From Moniliella sp. 'wahieum' (Eukaryota; Basidiomycota; Moniliellomycetes; Moniliellales; Moniliellaceae): a DNA stretch of 64,000 nt. The stretch covers positions 186,001 to 250,000 of the forward strand of contig RSEE01000044.1 of NCBI GenBank assembly GCA_003971905.1, given 5' to 3'. A program made the translations under genes and the position numbers. Below the pieces are notes generated by a model, which worked only from the letters and a program-made list of their open reading frames with translations, had not been told where the DNA came from and searched no databases. Each line of letters begins with the position of its first letter. Within the stretch, counting starts at the first letter, position 1. Below are positions 52,760 through 64,000 of the stretch, piece after piece.

Positions 52760-55700
52760 TCAACCCAATCTCGATTGATTTTTACCGCCGCGCCTTCTAC
52801 CCTTCTTGCCCTTCTCCGCCTTGGGCGCCGCCTTGGGCTTCTTGGTCCCCTCTCCTCCTCAAGCGGAGCAGAGCGCTTGACACTCAGTGTCGAGTTCCCG
52901 CCTTGGAGGACCGCACACGCGCCTCCGCCTCGCTCCAATCGCCCTCTTGATCGATGCGGTAGCGGTCGAGATGCAGCTGCGAGAGCAGCTGGCGTTGCTG
53001 CTCACGGGTTTCCTTGCTCTTCTCTTCCTTTTCCGCGGTCTCTCTCCTCCTCTTCCTCCTCCTCCTCTTTCTCCTCCTCCTCCTCTTTCTCCTCCTCTTC
53101 CTCCGCGTCCTCCAAAGTACCCTGGCGCGCGGCAACAGGAGCATGGGCCTTCATCCCCAGCTCCTCCTGGATCGACGGAACGTTCTCTTTCACCTCCAAT
53201 CCAGTCTCGAGCGACTGAAGAATGACGTTCCGCTGCACCAGGCGGAGAGAGGCGACGATTTGGCGGATGCCCTGGGTGAGGAGGGAGGTGAGCTGGCTCT
53301 GGTCAAGCAGAAGCTCGGCACTAACCTCAGACAGCTCTTTCCTCTGCAGCCCAATAGCCAACAGGGCTGTGCTCTGGACAGCAGAGAGGATGAGTCTGCC
53401 TTCTCCGAGGGATTGCGAAGACGTCCACTAAAGTACACCTCGGCCACCTTGGGGAACAAGTCGGTGACAAGATAAGGCTCCGCCATGTTCTCTGCGTATG
53501 ACTCGAGCCGTTTCAGGTCAAAGGGGGAGAAAAACAGGGTGACCTCATCGGCAGTCAAGGGCTTGCCGGGGCAACCGCCGCCTGCAACACTTGGTACGCC
53601 AGCGTGGCAGCAAAGGCACGGAAACGGTAACCCAGTAACTGAGAGAAGCGACGGAAGTCCTCGGCATATGCGGGCAACCAGCTACCCTCTTCCTCCATCA
53701 CAGGGCCGACTTGGACACAGGTAAATTCCCCCGTTTGGGCTGCGGGCGTCTGGCGCACATACAACGGCGTCAGCCCCAACTTCCTCCAGAACCGGAAGAG
53801 CGTGGCTGACAACCCATAGGACACACCCAGCCAATCAACCGCCTCAGGCCGCGTCTCATGCAGGTGCTGCAACAGCGGTGGCAGCTTGTCGCCCGTGCGC
53901 ACTGCCACCTCGTCTCCGACTGAGTTGGGCTGGCAGGGCTTCCTTGGCCAACAACGCATCCGCATCCAGTAAATTCCCTGGTAAAATTGCCGGAGGAGAT
54001 GCATGGCGCGTGTTGCATACCCCATCCGGGCATAGTCGGGGTGCGTTGCAATCCGCACCACCCTCGCCCCTGACAACTGGGCAAAGTCCGAGTCCTGGTA
54101 ATAAGAGGAAATGAGCCAAGGGATCAAGTCGCCCCGCCTCTCGCGTACCGCGGGCCAAACCAGAGAGGATGGCGTCACGGGCCAGCGCGCCTTCGAGCGC
54201 GACCTGTACACACACAACACCTCGACCCCCTTACCCATTGGAAGGGTCAAGGAGGACAAACAGTCGTTGCCCCGGTGCATCCGAAAGAAGCTGCATGTCG
54301 TTCGGCGAGTTCTTGTAGTGCCCGCCCACATAGAGCGCCATGACGTCTTGCAAAAACTTCTCCGAAGTGGGGTGGAAGGAGAAGAGAGCGTCTCGATTAA
54401 CTTGGAACAACTGGCACTGGCTCGGATGCGGTGCCGTCTTGCCCTTGCGCTGACTTTAGCGTCGAGGCAGAGGAGCTGGGTAGCCATTGCTCGACCGGGT
54501 CCCCGGCCGCATACCGAATCGGGTCGGTCATGTGCACTCCTTGAGCTGGCGTGTGTGTACGGCCGTGGAAAGCTTGCCCTTGGTAAGCTTGAGGTGCGTT
54601 CCACTCTCCTGGTCCAGACCAAGGCCAGCGACCGTCTCCCCTCCCTCGTTGCCAGCAGCCTGGCGCAGTTGCTCCAACAGTTGAGGGAGAGACTGCGGCC
54701 CGTTCCTTCGTACCCTGAGATCGTAGAGGAAAGGAAAACAAGGTACTGGCCCTGCCCCATCAACTCACGCACAATCGGCAAGGGAATCGCGCCGCTTCAT
54801 CGATCACGACCAACTCGGCATTGTAGCCCAAGAGCGCAGCGTCGTCCGGAGAGATATACTGAACCACTTGCTTGTTCTGGCCTTGCCCCGCCGCGGTACG
54901 TTGAACGTTGACGCGCAAGATGGTGTCTTTCAGCTCGGTCCCTGGAGCGCCCTTGACCAGACTCCAGTCCGCGCCTTCGTTGTACCCGAGCGCAGTAAGT
55001 CCCTTGACCAGGAACTGGAAGAGCGTCGGACGTTCTGGGGACTGGGCGAGGTACAAGACGTTTGCATACCCATATGCAATCGAGGCTGTGATAGCCAGGC
55101 CCAGGCGGCCGACTTGCCTCGTCCACGAGCGGCCGTCAGGGCAAAGGTGGTGCTGAGGTCGCCCCCACTAGCGGCGGAGAGGAATGTCAAGCATGGTGAG
55201 CATGGCAAGTCCCTGGTCGTGTGTAGGCAGCCTGAGCGAGCAGGTCAGACACTACCTGGGTCCCGGCCACGTCAGAGCGAAGTTGGGCCAGTTGAGCCTT
55301 GCGTTCTTTTTGAGCATCTTCGAGCGGGGTGTCCATGGCGTGCTCGGGCTTAGGGGCCCGGCCAGAAAGGGACACCGGGAGGACATTGAGCTCGTCGTCG
55401 CATACCAGGGCGTTGGGGCACGCGCAAGGGACAAAAGGAACCGCTCGTTGAAGCGTGCGACCGGCTCGTCGTCCGTCGCGGAAGAGCGGTACTTGGCGTG
55501 GACGTCCATGCTGAGATTGTACAACTGGCGCAGACTGCTCATCGTCTTGAGCAAGAAGACGATTACTCCCCGCCTTCGACCGTCTCAATGGTTCGGGCGA
55601 GGAGGTTGGGGTCAAGGCCTCAAAATCCTGGAGGACGAGCATGCCATAGGTGTTACCGAGGATTTTGTCCGAGTCCTTGTAGTAGCGGTAGGAGATGTCG

Positions 55701-56002
55701 GTGACGCCAACAAAGAGAGCAAAGGGATCGGCAGCGAGTCTTCTTTGTTCTTGGAACCTTTCTTGAGTGCGCGCTTAAGCTCACGCTCGCGCTTTTGGCG
55801 GTGGCTGCTGAAGCCAAGCTCCTTGCGGTAGCACCACAGTACCGACGGCCGAGCGGAGACACGGGTCTGAGAGAGGAAATAGTGCAAGTTGACGACTGGT
55901 CGCGCGCATGATCGCCGACCAGGACAAAGATGGAGCGCTGCCGGTGGCAACGCCGCTGCGGATGAGAGCGGGGATGCGCTCGTCGAGCTGCTTGCGCACC
56001 AT
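52760..56002 (-). CDS. KRE33: RNA cytidine acetyltransferase Kre33/NAT10
   Basis: Nucleolar ATP-dependent enzyme making ac4C in 18S rRNA and some tRNAs; about 1,080 residues, the family length. The ATG at 56002 opens MVRKQLDERIPALIRSGVATG, then VVNLHYFLSQTRVSARPSVLW (about 55893-55830), VLQDFEALTP, MDVHAKYRSS, VARFNERFLLSLARAP, VCDDELNVLP, LTAARGRGKSAAWA (Walker A, about 55140-55100), FQFLVKGLTALGYNEGADW, ELVVIDEAARFP (Walker B), VFLSSTISGYEGTGRSLSL (about 54740), PIRYAAGDPVEQWL, HRGNDCL-type and SAHYKNSPNDLQ-type acyltransferase sequence, ARVVRIATHPDYARMGYATRA (acetyl-CoA binding, about 54060-54000), TLAYQVLQAAV, and LTADEVTLFFSPFDLKRLESY. The tail has a long Glu/Lys coil (about 53100-53050) and a Lys-rich end TKKPKAAPKAEKGKKGRRR, stop at 52760-52762. 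About ten one-base frame changes. Confidence 0.93.
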
Positions 56003-57349
56003 GGGAGGGGGTGTTCGTGGGGGAGCTCAACAGGCCCCTGCAAGTACAGCATCCTAAAAAAAAATACTCGGGCCGCGGACAGCCAGCTGAGACCCGCCTC
56101 ATTCCGCCCATTCCGCTGCTTCGGTGCAAACGCCCCGCGTAAAGTACACTCCCAGCCCCTGCACCCTCCCTCTCCCCGCCGCGCAGGCACGCCCACTGCC
56201 GCAACCCCCGGAACACCACACAAACCCTCGCAACCACGAGTCGGTGCTTGCCGCGTCCCCCGTCTCGTGGCCTCTTCGACCAGGACACCAAGGCCAAGCC
56301 ACTGCTTTGGGAAGGATGTGTGTTATTGAAAGCCCCCCCCCCAGCTTCGCCCCGGCGAATCCTCCATTGCTCCCCTCGTCCCATAAGTTCAACCGCCTTC
56401 AACACGGACACCGCCGCACCCTTGCATTAACATTGCTCTCCACCGTTTTGGCCCCGCGCCCTGTTTCATTGGCACGATGATGATGAGTCCATTCTTAGGC
56501 TAGCGATCGGAACGATCTCTGTTTAACGCGAGCGAGAGCGGGCACCTACCTACTTTGAGCGAATAAATAGTTTAAGTTGAAGGGAACCACTAGTGCCTTG
56601 CTCAGTGGGCCACTGGTCACAGATACTGGTGACCGGTTGAGACCAGGTATATTGGTGCCACGCTTCATGCTGCTTCTCAGCCAGACGTCAGAAACAGAGA
56701 AGCCTCGGCTCGTATTCCCCTCGTCAGTTACTGTGCCGCATCCCGCAAGCTGAATGGAGACAGAAGGAATCGGGTGGAGAGACTCGCTGGGGAAGGAAAA
56801 AATCCAACGTTCAGGTGGTGTTGAACGTTGACCGGTGACCGTTGAGGGTTGAGAACGTTAGGAGGACGTTGGGACGTTGAGGTCGATCAGCTTCGTGCGC
56901 AGCACACTGGGAAGACCGGTTCAAGCAAACCAGTGCAGTGGTGGATGCACACGTGTAGACTTCAGAGGGAAGAGGAGGGACAAAGGGTGATGGAGGTGAT
57001 CAAGCGCGTCTTAGCACACACACCCTACCTGGGCTGTCAGACCGCCACTGGCGCCACGACATTGCTTACCTAATTGTAGCTTTGTCCAGCCTGCCAGTGC
57101 GCCCGCTATCCCCATGAAGCCTCACGCCTTACGCCTTGGGCCTTGAGGCCTTACTGGTTACCACTCGCCCGGATCCTTCCCCCACCATGCCGGGCAATAC
57201 GCCGAGGTGCCCGGGGAGGAGTATGAGCTCCCGAGACACACGTGCTAGCCCACTCCCAGTCGGTCCAGTCTGCCGACAGCGGGCCGGGGCAGGCGGCCGT
57301 CTGCGTCACGCGCCCGACGAGGCGAGATGGGCGGGAGATAACCGTGTCG
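56003..57349. other. Intergenic region between KRE33 and the CAP10-type gene
   Basis: 1.35 kb divergent region. A proline-rich open frame on the plus strand (56124-56480) has no motif and may be spurious. Short repeats of ACGTTGA/CGTTGAG occur at about 56807-56886 (GAACGTTGACCGG, GACCGTTGAGGGTTGAGAACGTT). No RNA gene recognised. Confidence 0.5.
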
Positions 57350-58999
57350 ATGCCTCCTGATCTGGCCAAAGGCAAGTCAAGCACAGACCGAGTCGACCCA
57401 GCGGAGCAGCGCCAGCACCGAACTTTTTCGCGTCACCTTCAGGCCCATCTGGCTCGCTGGGCACTGCTTGTGCTCGTTCTACTCCTCTTCCTCCTCGTCG
57501 TGGTCGCCCTCGGGCTCGTCGGCAGAGAAGCTGCGTGCTAAGCTCAAGGGTGCCGCACAAGGGTGGGGATACACTATCGCACCCAACGCTCGCATTCTTG
57601 CCCACACCGCACCACAGTACGAAGACGCTTTCAACCCCGACGATCTCACCTTGACCGAAGAGGAGTGCGATGCCTATTTCCCCGGCCTGTGGAAAGAAGT
57701 GGATCGGAGTGTGGCGTACTACACTAAGCACCGTATGTGCCCCCCTCTTCCCAATTCCTTCCATTCTGTGTTTTACTTCTTTGCTTGTTGAGTGTGTGGG
57801 TGGCAAAGCTCTGACGTGAAGACAGGTTGACAAAGAGTACCTTGAGATTTCGTGCGACGACCCCGACATGACCCATATGCGCGTCAAGATCTACAGCAAC
57901 CGGCTTTACATCCGGACCTACACCCAATCGGACTTTTCTCGAACCCAAGCCACCTTGGCGCTCCTGCAGCAGTCCATCATCACAGCCCGGGAGCCGCTTC
58001 CCAACGTGGAATTTTGCATTGGCGTGCAAGACTGGCCTGGGCAGGGCAAGTTTAGTCTGGACCGACCCCCGGAGATGGAAGATGTGTGGCTTATGCCGGA
58101 TTACGCGTTTCTCACCTGGCCCGAGCACGTGGGTACCTACCACGACATTCGACACCGCATCGAGGCAGTGGAGCAGGCCATGCCGTGGGAGAAAAAACTG
58201 CCACGATTGATGTGGCGCGGCTCGATGGCCGTTGGTACCGCCGATCGCGAAGCGATGGCCAAGGCAGCTCAGGGGTACCCTTGGAACGACATTGAGCCTG
58301 TGGATTGGGATACCCGAAATGGAATTAAAATGGAAGACCACTGCAAGTGGAAGTTCCAGCCTTTGCCGATGGAAACTCGTACAGGTACGTCCCCATCTTT
58401 CGTCTTCTTTGCCCCTTGTCTTCCCCTTCGTGTTGGCGGTCGTTCTTCAAGCAAACTCGGGGCAGAGGAAAGGCTTAGGAAAAGGTGCTAATCGCGTTTG
58501 GATGCAGTGGTCGACTCTTGTACCTGCAAAACTGCAAGACGGTCATTATCACCCACCGGCCGCGCTGGTTGCAGCACTGGACCCATCTGTACAACAGCGA
58601 CTGGTCCTCGGACGAGCAAAACATTGTCCTCGTTCCCGAACCCACCGAAGCGCCCCTGGCGACCGAGGATGGGTACCTGATCGAAGATGACAACCGTCTG
58701 TGGCAACGCTTGCCCGAAACAATGGAAAGGCTGTTGCAGAACGATGAGCAGGCCAAGCGGATTGCTGCCAACCAATGGACATTTTTCCGCAACCGCTACG
58801 TGTCCCCCGCGTCGGCGGCATGTTATTGGCGTAAGGCCATCAAGGGCTACGGCTCGGTTCAAAATTTTACGTCGACCTGTCCGGGACGGAAACGTCGTAC
58901 GAGTCCTGGGTCACCAAGGGAGGAATGCGCGACAAACATGGCGCGAAGGCGTGCAATAAGCTATGGGGTCCAAAGGAAGGGCGGGGCTGCGGCGCGTAG
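57350..58999 (+). CDS. CAP10/Rumi-family (GT90) glycosyltransferase, type II membrane protein
   Basis: Glycosyltransferase 90 family, which includes cryptococcal capsule protein Cap10 and animal protein O-glucosyltransferases; probably Golgi/ER lumenal. The ATG at 57350 opens MPPDLAKGKSSTDRVDPAEQ, then a single membrane anchor WALLVLVLLLFLLVVVALGL (about 57450-57510). The catalytic part has VDRSVAYYTKH; an intron at about 57731-57826; RVKIYSNRLYIRTYTQSDFSR; PLPNVEFCIGVQDWPGQGKF; WLMPDYAFLTWPEHVGTYHD; PRLMWRGSMAVG; EDHCKWKFQPLP; an intron at about 58386-58507; then SGRLLYLQNCKTVIITHRPR and NIVLVPEPTEAP. It ends WVTKGGMRDKHGAKACNKL...GCGA with TAG at 58997-58999. The WRGS and (G/S)GRLLYLQNCKTV elements are typical of the fungal branch. 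Small frame losses occur at 57520, at the splice borders and near 58861. Confidence 0.85.
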
Positions 59000-59099
59000 T
59001 CCGATCCATTGCGCTTGGCTGAAGCTTGAAACATCATGAAAATGGCTGAAGAGAATGGGATGATGCATGCGTGGTAACGTAGCCAATAAGTGACAGCGC

Positions 59100-59501
59100 T
59101 TAGTTGCCCCCACGCAGCGCAAGTACCAACTGCGTGACAACAAATAGGTGAGTGGGAGCGAGCCTAACAGAGTGGGGGAAGGGGGACGTACGTGGAGGGT
59201 GGTACCTCCTTCAACGTTCATTTCCTTGGCTGTTTTATCGTCCGGCCTGAAACGGTTAGCGATGCTGTGTAAGAGAGGCAGGTGGGGACATACATTTGCT
59301 TGCCGCTAAAGATGAGGCGTTGCTGCACAGGCGGGATGCCTTCTTTCTCCTCCACCTTCTCCTTGATGCGGCTGATCTTGTCTGTGGGCTCAATGTCCAG
59401 TTCGATCACTAGTCCCCCAGTGTGTCAATATAGCGCGTGGGAGATATCCAGGGGGGCTACAACGTACTGCGGCCAGTGAGGGTCTTGATCTTGATGAGCA
59501 T
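59100..59501 (-). CDS. RUB1: NEDD8/Rub1 ubiquitin-like modifier
   Basis: Ubiquitin-like protein conjugated to cullins. Four exons read without any frameshift: [11 protein letters not shown], intron 59409-59467; [20 protein letters not shown] and [19 protein letters not shown], intron 59247-59293; [18 protein letters not shown], intron 59130-59191; LVLALRGGN then TAA at 59100-59102. Alanine in LALRGG (position 72) marks NEDD8 rather than ubiquitin, which has Arg there. Only one residue (Asn) follows the Gly-Gly, so processing by a Yuh1/UCHL3-type or NEDP1 protease would remove a single amino acid. It is convergent with the CAP10-type gene, about 100 bp apart. Confidence 0.95.
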
Positions 59502-62500
59502 CGTGGCGAACGCTGGAGGTGGTGGTGAGATGTGTCCGACAACGAAAATGACGCTTGCAATTACGACCTTTCGCACCGCTTCCATTTCACATTTCAATTT
59601 CCTCCCTCTGGAGTATATGTGGCGTCGCCCTGCCACACACCCAGGTCAAAATATTGGGGGGGAGGGGGGGGACGGCCACCGTCGACCCCAAGTCCCACCC
59701 ATCGATCACAGGATGGAGTGGACTGGGAGGGAGCATGAGGGTGGATGGCAGTTACAACTTGGGTATGACATCCCGGATATAACTGCTGCCACAGCCAGTC
59801 CCTGCAGAGAGCTCACCGCAAACTGGTTCAGAATGCCACAGGCTCCAGCTCTCCGTACCCCGTGCCGGTCCTCGCGCAGCGAGTGCAAGTGGTCCCGTGT
59901 CCTTTTAAGAACTCATTGGTTGCACCCACTCGCACCCGCACCCACAGTCCAAGCTTAATGTATTGCACACGAGAGGCTGTACGGAGATCCTCAAGCTCGT
60001 ATGCTCCATCTCCCCGATACCCACATCCACAATGAGCTGACGGCTATGGATGCGGACTAGATAAAGTGTAGGAGGGCAAAGCGTGTATACAAGCAAGTGG
60101 TGGCGTCTGCAGCATCTGAGGATCAGGAATGCAGGTGGACCACATTGCGCGACTCGGGGGCACGAGGGACCACGGTTTGCGTATGCCGGAGGGGTGATAC
60201 ATATGAGAGAATCGCAAAGCTGTTGAACTTGCCGGAGAAGGAGCTGCTTCGTTAGAACAAGTAGCAAAAGAAACGCCAAAAAGTGCCAGGGGCCCACTTA
60301 AGAGCCTTTCTTTCCCTTGGTTATGAGGGCATGAGATACTACAGTATGCCACTAATACAGCGAGAAATGTCAGGGGGGCGACGATTAAGTCGCGCCACCT
60401 CCACTTCCTCATGTGTCGCTTCTCGCTTCTCGGCTTCTCTTCCTATCACTACTCACGTTTGCTATTCTTCGCTCTCGTGAGTCGGATTCTCAGCACATCT
60501 ACAAATCCATAACAAATCGTCTCTTCTCCGCTCGCGCTCGTCTAAAATCCAAACACTACACATGATTTCCACTCTCGCCTCGATTCTCGTCTCGGGTCCG
60601 CTTTGCCCTTGACCCTAGCCTCGTCTCTCACATCATGCCTCTTGCGCTTGGTCCTCACTTCTTCCCTTTGACTCGTTTCCTCTTTGCTGATGTAGACATG
60701 TTGGTCTTCCTTTGTTCTCTTTCTCTTCTATCAAACCTGCCTGTTCTTAGATCCAATTGTGATGGCCCAAGCCGCCCACCATTCTTGTCATAGTTTGGCT
60801 GATCTCGCTCCCATTTCCAATTTCTTCGTCTCGAGCGTCTCGCTCCTTCCCTGTTCCTTCCACTTCGCACCATGTCCTCTGTTCTTGCTTCTTCCCCACG
60901 AACGATTGCTACACCCCTTGGCCTAGTCCGATCCTGGTCTCCCTCGCCTTAGCCCCGACTGTGACAATTCTGATTCCTTCCTTTCCCCTTATTCATCCTT
61001 TTTCTAGGCAAACTCCACTCTGGAAGAGCCACCTTTCCAATCAGCTCGCTTGCCCTCCCTCTCCCATCGGGACTCTCCCGCTTTTTCGTCCGGCCCCTAA
61101 CGTGCAACCTCCCCGCGGACGCTGCCTGTGGCTCTGCCCGACGAACAGTAGAGCACTACTCACGACCCTCCAACGTTCACGCCAGTGCTCCTTGGTCTTT
61201 GGATATGAAACGCGTTCAGTCCTCTGTGAATCTTGTCCCGATGGGCAGGGAATGTCTCCGCCTGGGAAGCCAACAACCTCGTCACAAGAAAGATGTTTGC
61301 CTGGATGACCGTTGGCAAGAATTAACGGATGCATTTCATTGGAAATGTCGTTCACCACACGTTCACTCTCGTATCCACGCGCGCTATACATACATTCGGG
61401 TTCAAAGCGTCTGGAGGGCACTACAGGTCGTGACTTGCTGGTGACCCCCAACTGGTTTCCTAATTAGGTTGGGCGCCAACAAGCAGCACAGGCCAGATGA
61501 AAGGCAGGTTTAATATAGGGGCAGCGTTTCATGTCTCGTCAGGCGTAAACGCTCTGTGAATGATATGAAATGCAACAGGAGGGATTGTCATCGTGCGGAG
61601 AACCGACAAGTGAACTCTGACGTGGCACAAGAGGCGTTGACAGAAGGTCCCAATAAGGTAGAGGCTCTAATAAACAGGGTTCACAAAGGATGGGCAATGG
61701 ACTTCGATGTGTGGGGGGAGCCTCCGCGCTCGCGTGAGGAAGGATAGCGATTCGCTCGACCTATACGCTCGTCCTGTTCCAGGATTTTTTTCCCAGACCG
61801 ATTCCTCCAGTACCAGCGAGCCATATGGTGACTTCAACGTACTGTGCACAGTTGCCTTTCTTGGCGTATCCCAATACCTAGTATGACTTCCTATTTTGTA
61901 AGTAGATTTGGGAGAATGCGAAAGATATAGATTGATACAGTCTTGGCGCTTGGGAAGGATCAGGTGTGCATTAAAGGGTCACAAGCGGTGGATGATATCA
62001 AAAGGATAACGGAGCGGGTTCTCTGCCAGCAGGGATTGAACTGGAGGTACAGTGGAGCTTGTGGCTGTTGCGGCGAGAAGAGACAGGGAATGGTGGAAGA
62101 CTGAGAAGGAACTTCTGAATTATATATACTGGTCCGGTTTCATCCGAGTCCGACAGCGCAATACAGGATGAAAACGTTGCATTGAGCGTAAGCAGTATCC
62201 CGACGGGGGCGAAAGTGGGCGTCGCCTCTTCTCATATTCCCAATGAGGAAGAAGCCAGTTGAACCTACACGATGTGTGGTGAGAGGCAAGAACAAAAGGA
62301 GGCCGGGAAAACTCAATGTAATGTATAGTGTGAAGGGCCTCTATAGAAGCAGAGACCTGCAATGGCGACGGCAGGTGGTATAGGCTTACGCCCCATATAC
62401 CACACACCCCTTAACGGAAGAGAGCCAACGATCCCGAAAGCAGGCCCAGATATACACGTGTGAACTTCGAACGCCAACAAAAGAAGGCAAAACAGGGTAT

Positions 62501-63369
62501 ACAAAACCCGTGACATATGTCTGCAATTGGAAGGTCCCACAACACAAGGAAGTCATCATGGCCTCTTCTTGGCCTGCCATGTAAAAATGTACCGCGGTTT
62601 TTTGCCTTTGCGGGTGCATGAACGAGATAAACTGTTGGTCCTTTATACTCCGGTTTGTACCTTTGGACCACCATCGTACCTCGATGAGGAGACCTCATCG
62701 ACCATTAGCCTCATCCCTCTTCCTCCATTTGTTTGCCCTTCCGCAGCCTGGGACAGTTCAGACAGCCACACCGTAGTCGCCACCACCTCCCCTCGAGGAG
62801 AGCAATTATTACCCATTCCATCGAGGATGGTCAATGCGTGAGAAACAACCAACATGCTCTTTGAGCTAGACAGGCACGCGGCTCAGTGTTGAGCCACGGG
62901 GTTGTGCAATGGCTCGTGCTTCTGGCCAAGGTCTTTTATGAAGGTCTTTTCAGATCCTATTCAGGCCTAGGAGCATATCGATATGGGTTCTTCTCCCGTT
63001 TGCCTTCCTTTTGTTCCATCCCGTCCCGACGGTTGCGCGGCCTGGATAACTAATGGCATGCTGAAGCGTCGATGTCCCGGCAGGTGTTTGGTTGGGTTTA
63101 AGACCACCACCATCTCACCATTGCACCAATGGTTCGATTGTGTTACCCTCTATAGCCCCCAGGTCGCGTCGTCGGCGCCCAAATCATGCATGCCTGGATA
63201 GCTGTGACTGGTGGTTGGTTGCTGGGGACCGGGGAGGGGATGCCGATGCCGATGAGGCCATGAGCATGTCACACCCATGCCTGCCATGCAGCCATGGCAT
63301 ACAACGGATGACGTTGTGTTTGTAACGCCTCATTTGTCGCTCGCATGGCCATGTGACATGTCAGTCGGA
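59502..63369. other. Long gene-poor stretch
   Basis: About 3.9 kb with only short frames on both strands, lower GC and scattered pyrimidine-rich segments (60390-60960 is CTCG/CTTCTC-rich). No protein motif, tRNA, rRNA or transposon terminus is recognised. It includes the RUB1 promoter at its left edge. Confidence 0.6.
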
Positions 63370-64000
63370 TTCCATGCGTTACGCGCATGCGTTACGCGTT
63401 ACGCGTTACGTTATACGTGGTTTTGCGACTTGCTTGCCAGAGTAACTAGCACTAGCAACCAGTAGCACTGGAGCAAGTAGGTACTCAGCACGCGCTCAGC
63501 CGCGCGCGACTCGTGACACGTGACTAGTGACTTGTCACAGTGACTAGTGGCTGACTCGTGACTTGGCGACTAGTACAGCACAGCGCTCGCATGCACAACT
63601 TGCCAGCTAGTTACTAGTCCCTGGCGCTGAGCGCGCTGAGCCGGAGCAGGCCTTCAAGAATGATTAATGACCGGTGATTAATGATTAATGATTAGTGGCC
63701 GCCTCCGGTCTCCATGCCTGTTGCATCGGTCGTGTGTTCGATCAGAAACCGGCTTCGCTTGGGTTGGTGGGGGCTGGTGGGGGTCGATGCCGTCGAAGCG
63801 CGTCGAAGACGCAGAGAAAAAGAAGCCCATCCCGACATCTGCCACACGCGTGACCTCGTCACCACGTCATCAATCAATTCACAACGTCACGCGTCACGCG
63901 TCACCGGTCACATGTCAGGCCGTCAGACTCGGGCCGAAGTGCGGCAGCGTGGCTCTTTTCCGCCTCAGCTGCACTATGCCCACATGCCGCGTAGCACAGC
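63370..64000. repeat. Short direct-repeat region with MCB-like sites at the window end
   Basis: Successive tracts: (GCGTTAC)n at 63374-63414; GTGACTAGTGAC-type repeats at about 63511-63575; TGATTAA repeats at 63661-63692; and GTCACGCGTCACGCGTCACC at 63886-63905. ACGCGT occurs at 63394, 63401, 63846, 63889 and 63896. It may be the control region of a gene beyond the window or simple repetitive DNA. Confidence 0.6.

Noticed and set aside
56124..56480. 118-codon proline-rich plus-strand frame as an N-terminal exon of the CAP10-type gene
   Set aside because: No splice signals link it to the catalytic exons, and a good ATG with a membrane anchor is present at 57350.
62015..62055. tRNA-like GTTCAATCCC on the minus strand
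   Set aside because: The flanking bases do not form the five-pair T stem and no cloverleaf could be traced.
1..64000. Bacterial-type operons, CRISPR arrays, prophage or viral genes
   Set aside because: All recognised genes are nuclear eukaryotic with spliceosomal introns; no repeat-spacer arrays or viral hallmark genes were seen.

Overview
This is nuclear DNA from a GC-rich filamentous or yeast-like fungus, most likely a basidiomycete. The genes are eukaryotic, tightly packed on both strands, and interrupted by short introns (about 44-120 bp) with GTANGT donors and CTAAC/CTGAC/TACTAAC branch points. The lineage within Basidiomycota cannot be fixed from the window, because there is no rDNA or ITS. 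About twenty conserved genes are recognisable. Many are split across two or three reading frames by single-base losses in short homopolymers, so most are annotated here as spans over the frames rather than as one clean ORF. The pattern looks like uncorrected sequencing error more than decay, because conserved motifs stay intact on both sides of each break.

Layout: 1-10 kb holds the 3' end of mitoribosomal mL58, a truncated ETF-ubiquinone oxidoreductase-like gene and the large URA2/CAD pyrimidine gene. 10-15 kb (minus strand) holds a Vps5/SNX1 sorting nexin directly behind a MAT2B-like SDR gene, possibly joined by splicing. 15-19 kb holds MPP10 (U3 snoRNP) converging on NUS1 (dolichol synthesis). 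20-22.7 kb is an OPT oligopeptide transporter. 22.7-26 kb is a repeat island with palindromes and a complete 1.4 kb non-autonomous LTR element with two identical 240-bp LTRs. 26-36.9 kb is a dense block: RRP40 (exosome), a YMC1-type mitochondrial carrier, a two-domain PrxQ/Dot5 peroxiredoxin, ALG8 (N-glycan glucosyltransferase), HOP2 (meiotic recombination), LSM3 and a PTPA/RRD protein. 37-48.6 kb holds cytosolic glutamyl-tRNA synthetase, a GCP4/5/6-class gamma-tubulin complex protein, HFI1/ADA1 (SAGA), KTI12 and GCP2/SPC97. 48.8-59.5 kb holds a coiled-coil protein resembling DUF4048 proteins, an alpha-arrestin, KRE33/NAT10, a CAP10-family glycosyltransferase and RUB1/NEDD8. From 59.5 to 64 kb no gene is recognisable; the last 650 bp carry short direct repeats and five ACGCGT (MCB-like) sites.

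Most genes are housekeeping genes with no operon logic. Several share a process: NUS1 and ALG8 (dolichol-linked glycan), MPP10, KRE33 and RRP40 (ribosome RNA processing), GCP2 and the second GCP (microtubule nucleation), KTI12 and GUS1 (tRNA biology). No new defence or biosynthetic system is evident. The unusual points are the duplicated peroxiredoxin with odd cysteine spacing, the possible SDR-sorting nexin fusion, the Kti12 Walker A change, the LTR element, and the widespread one-base frameshifts.
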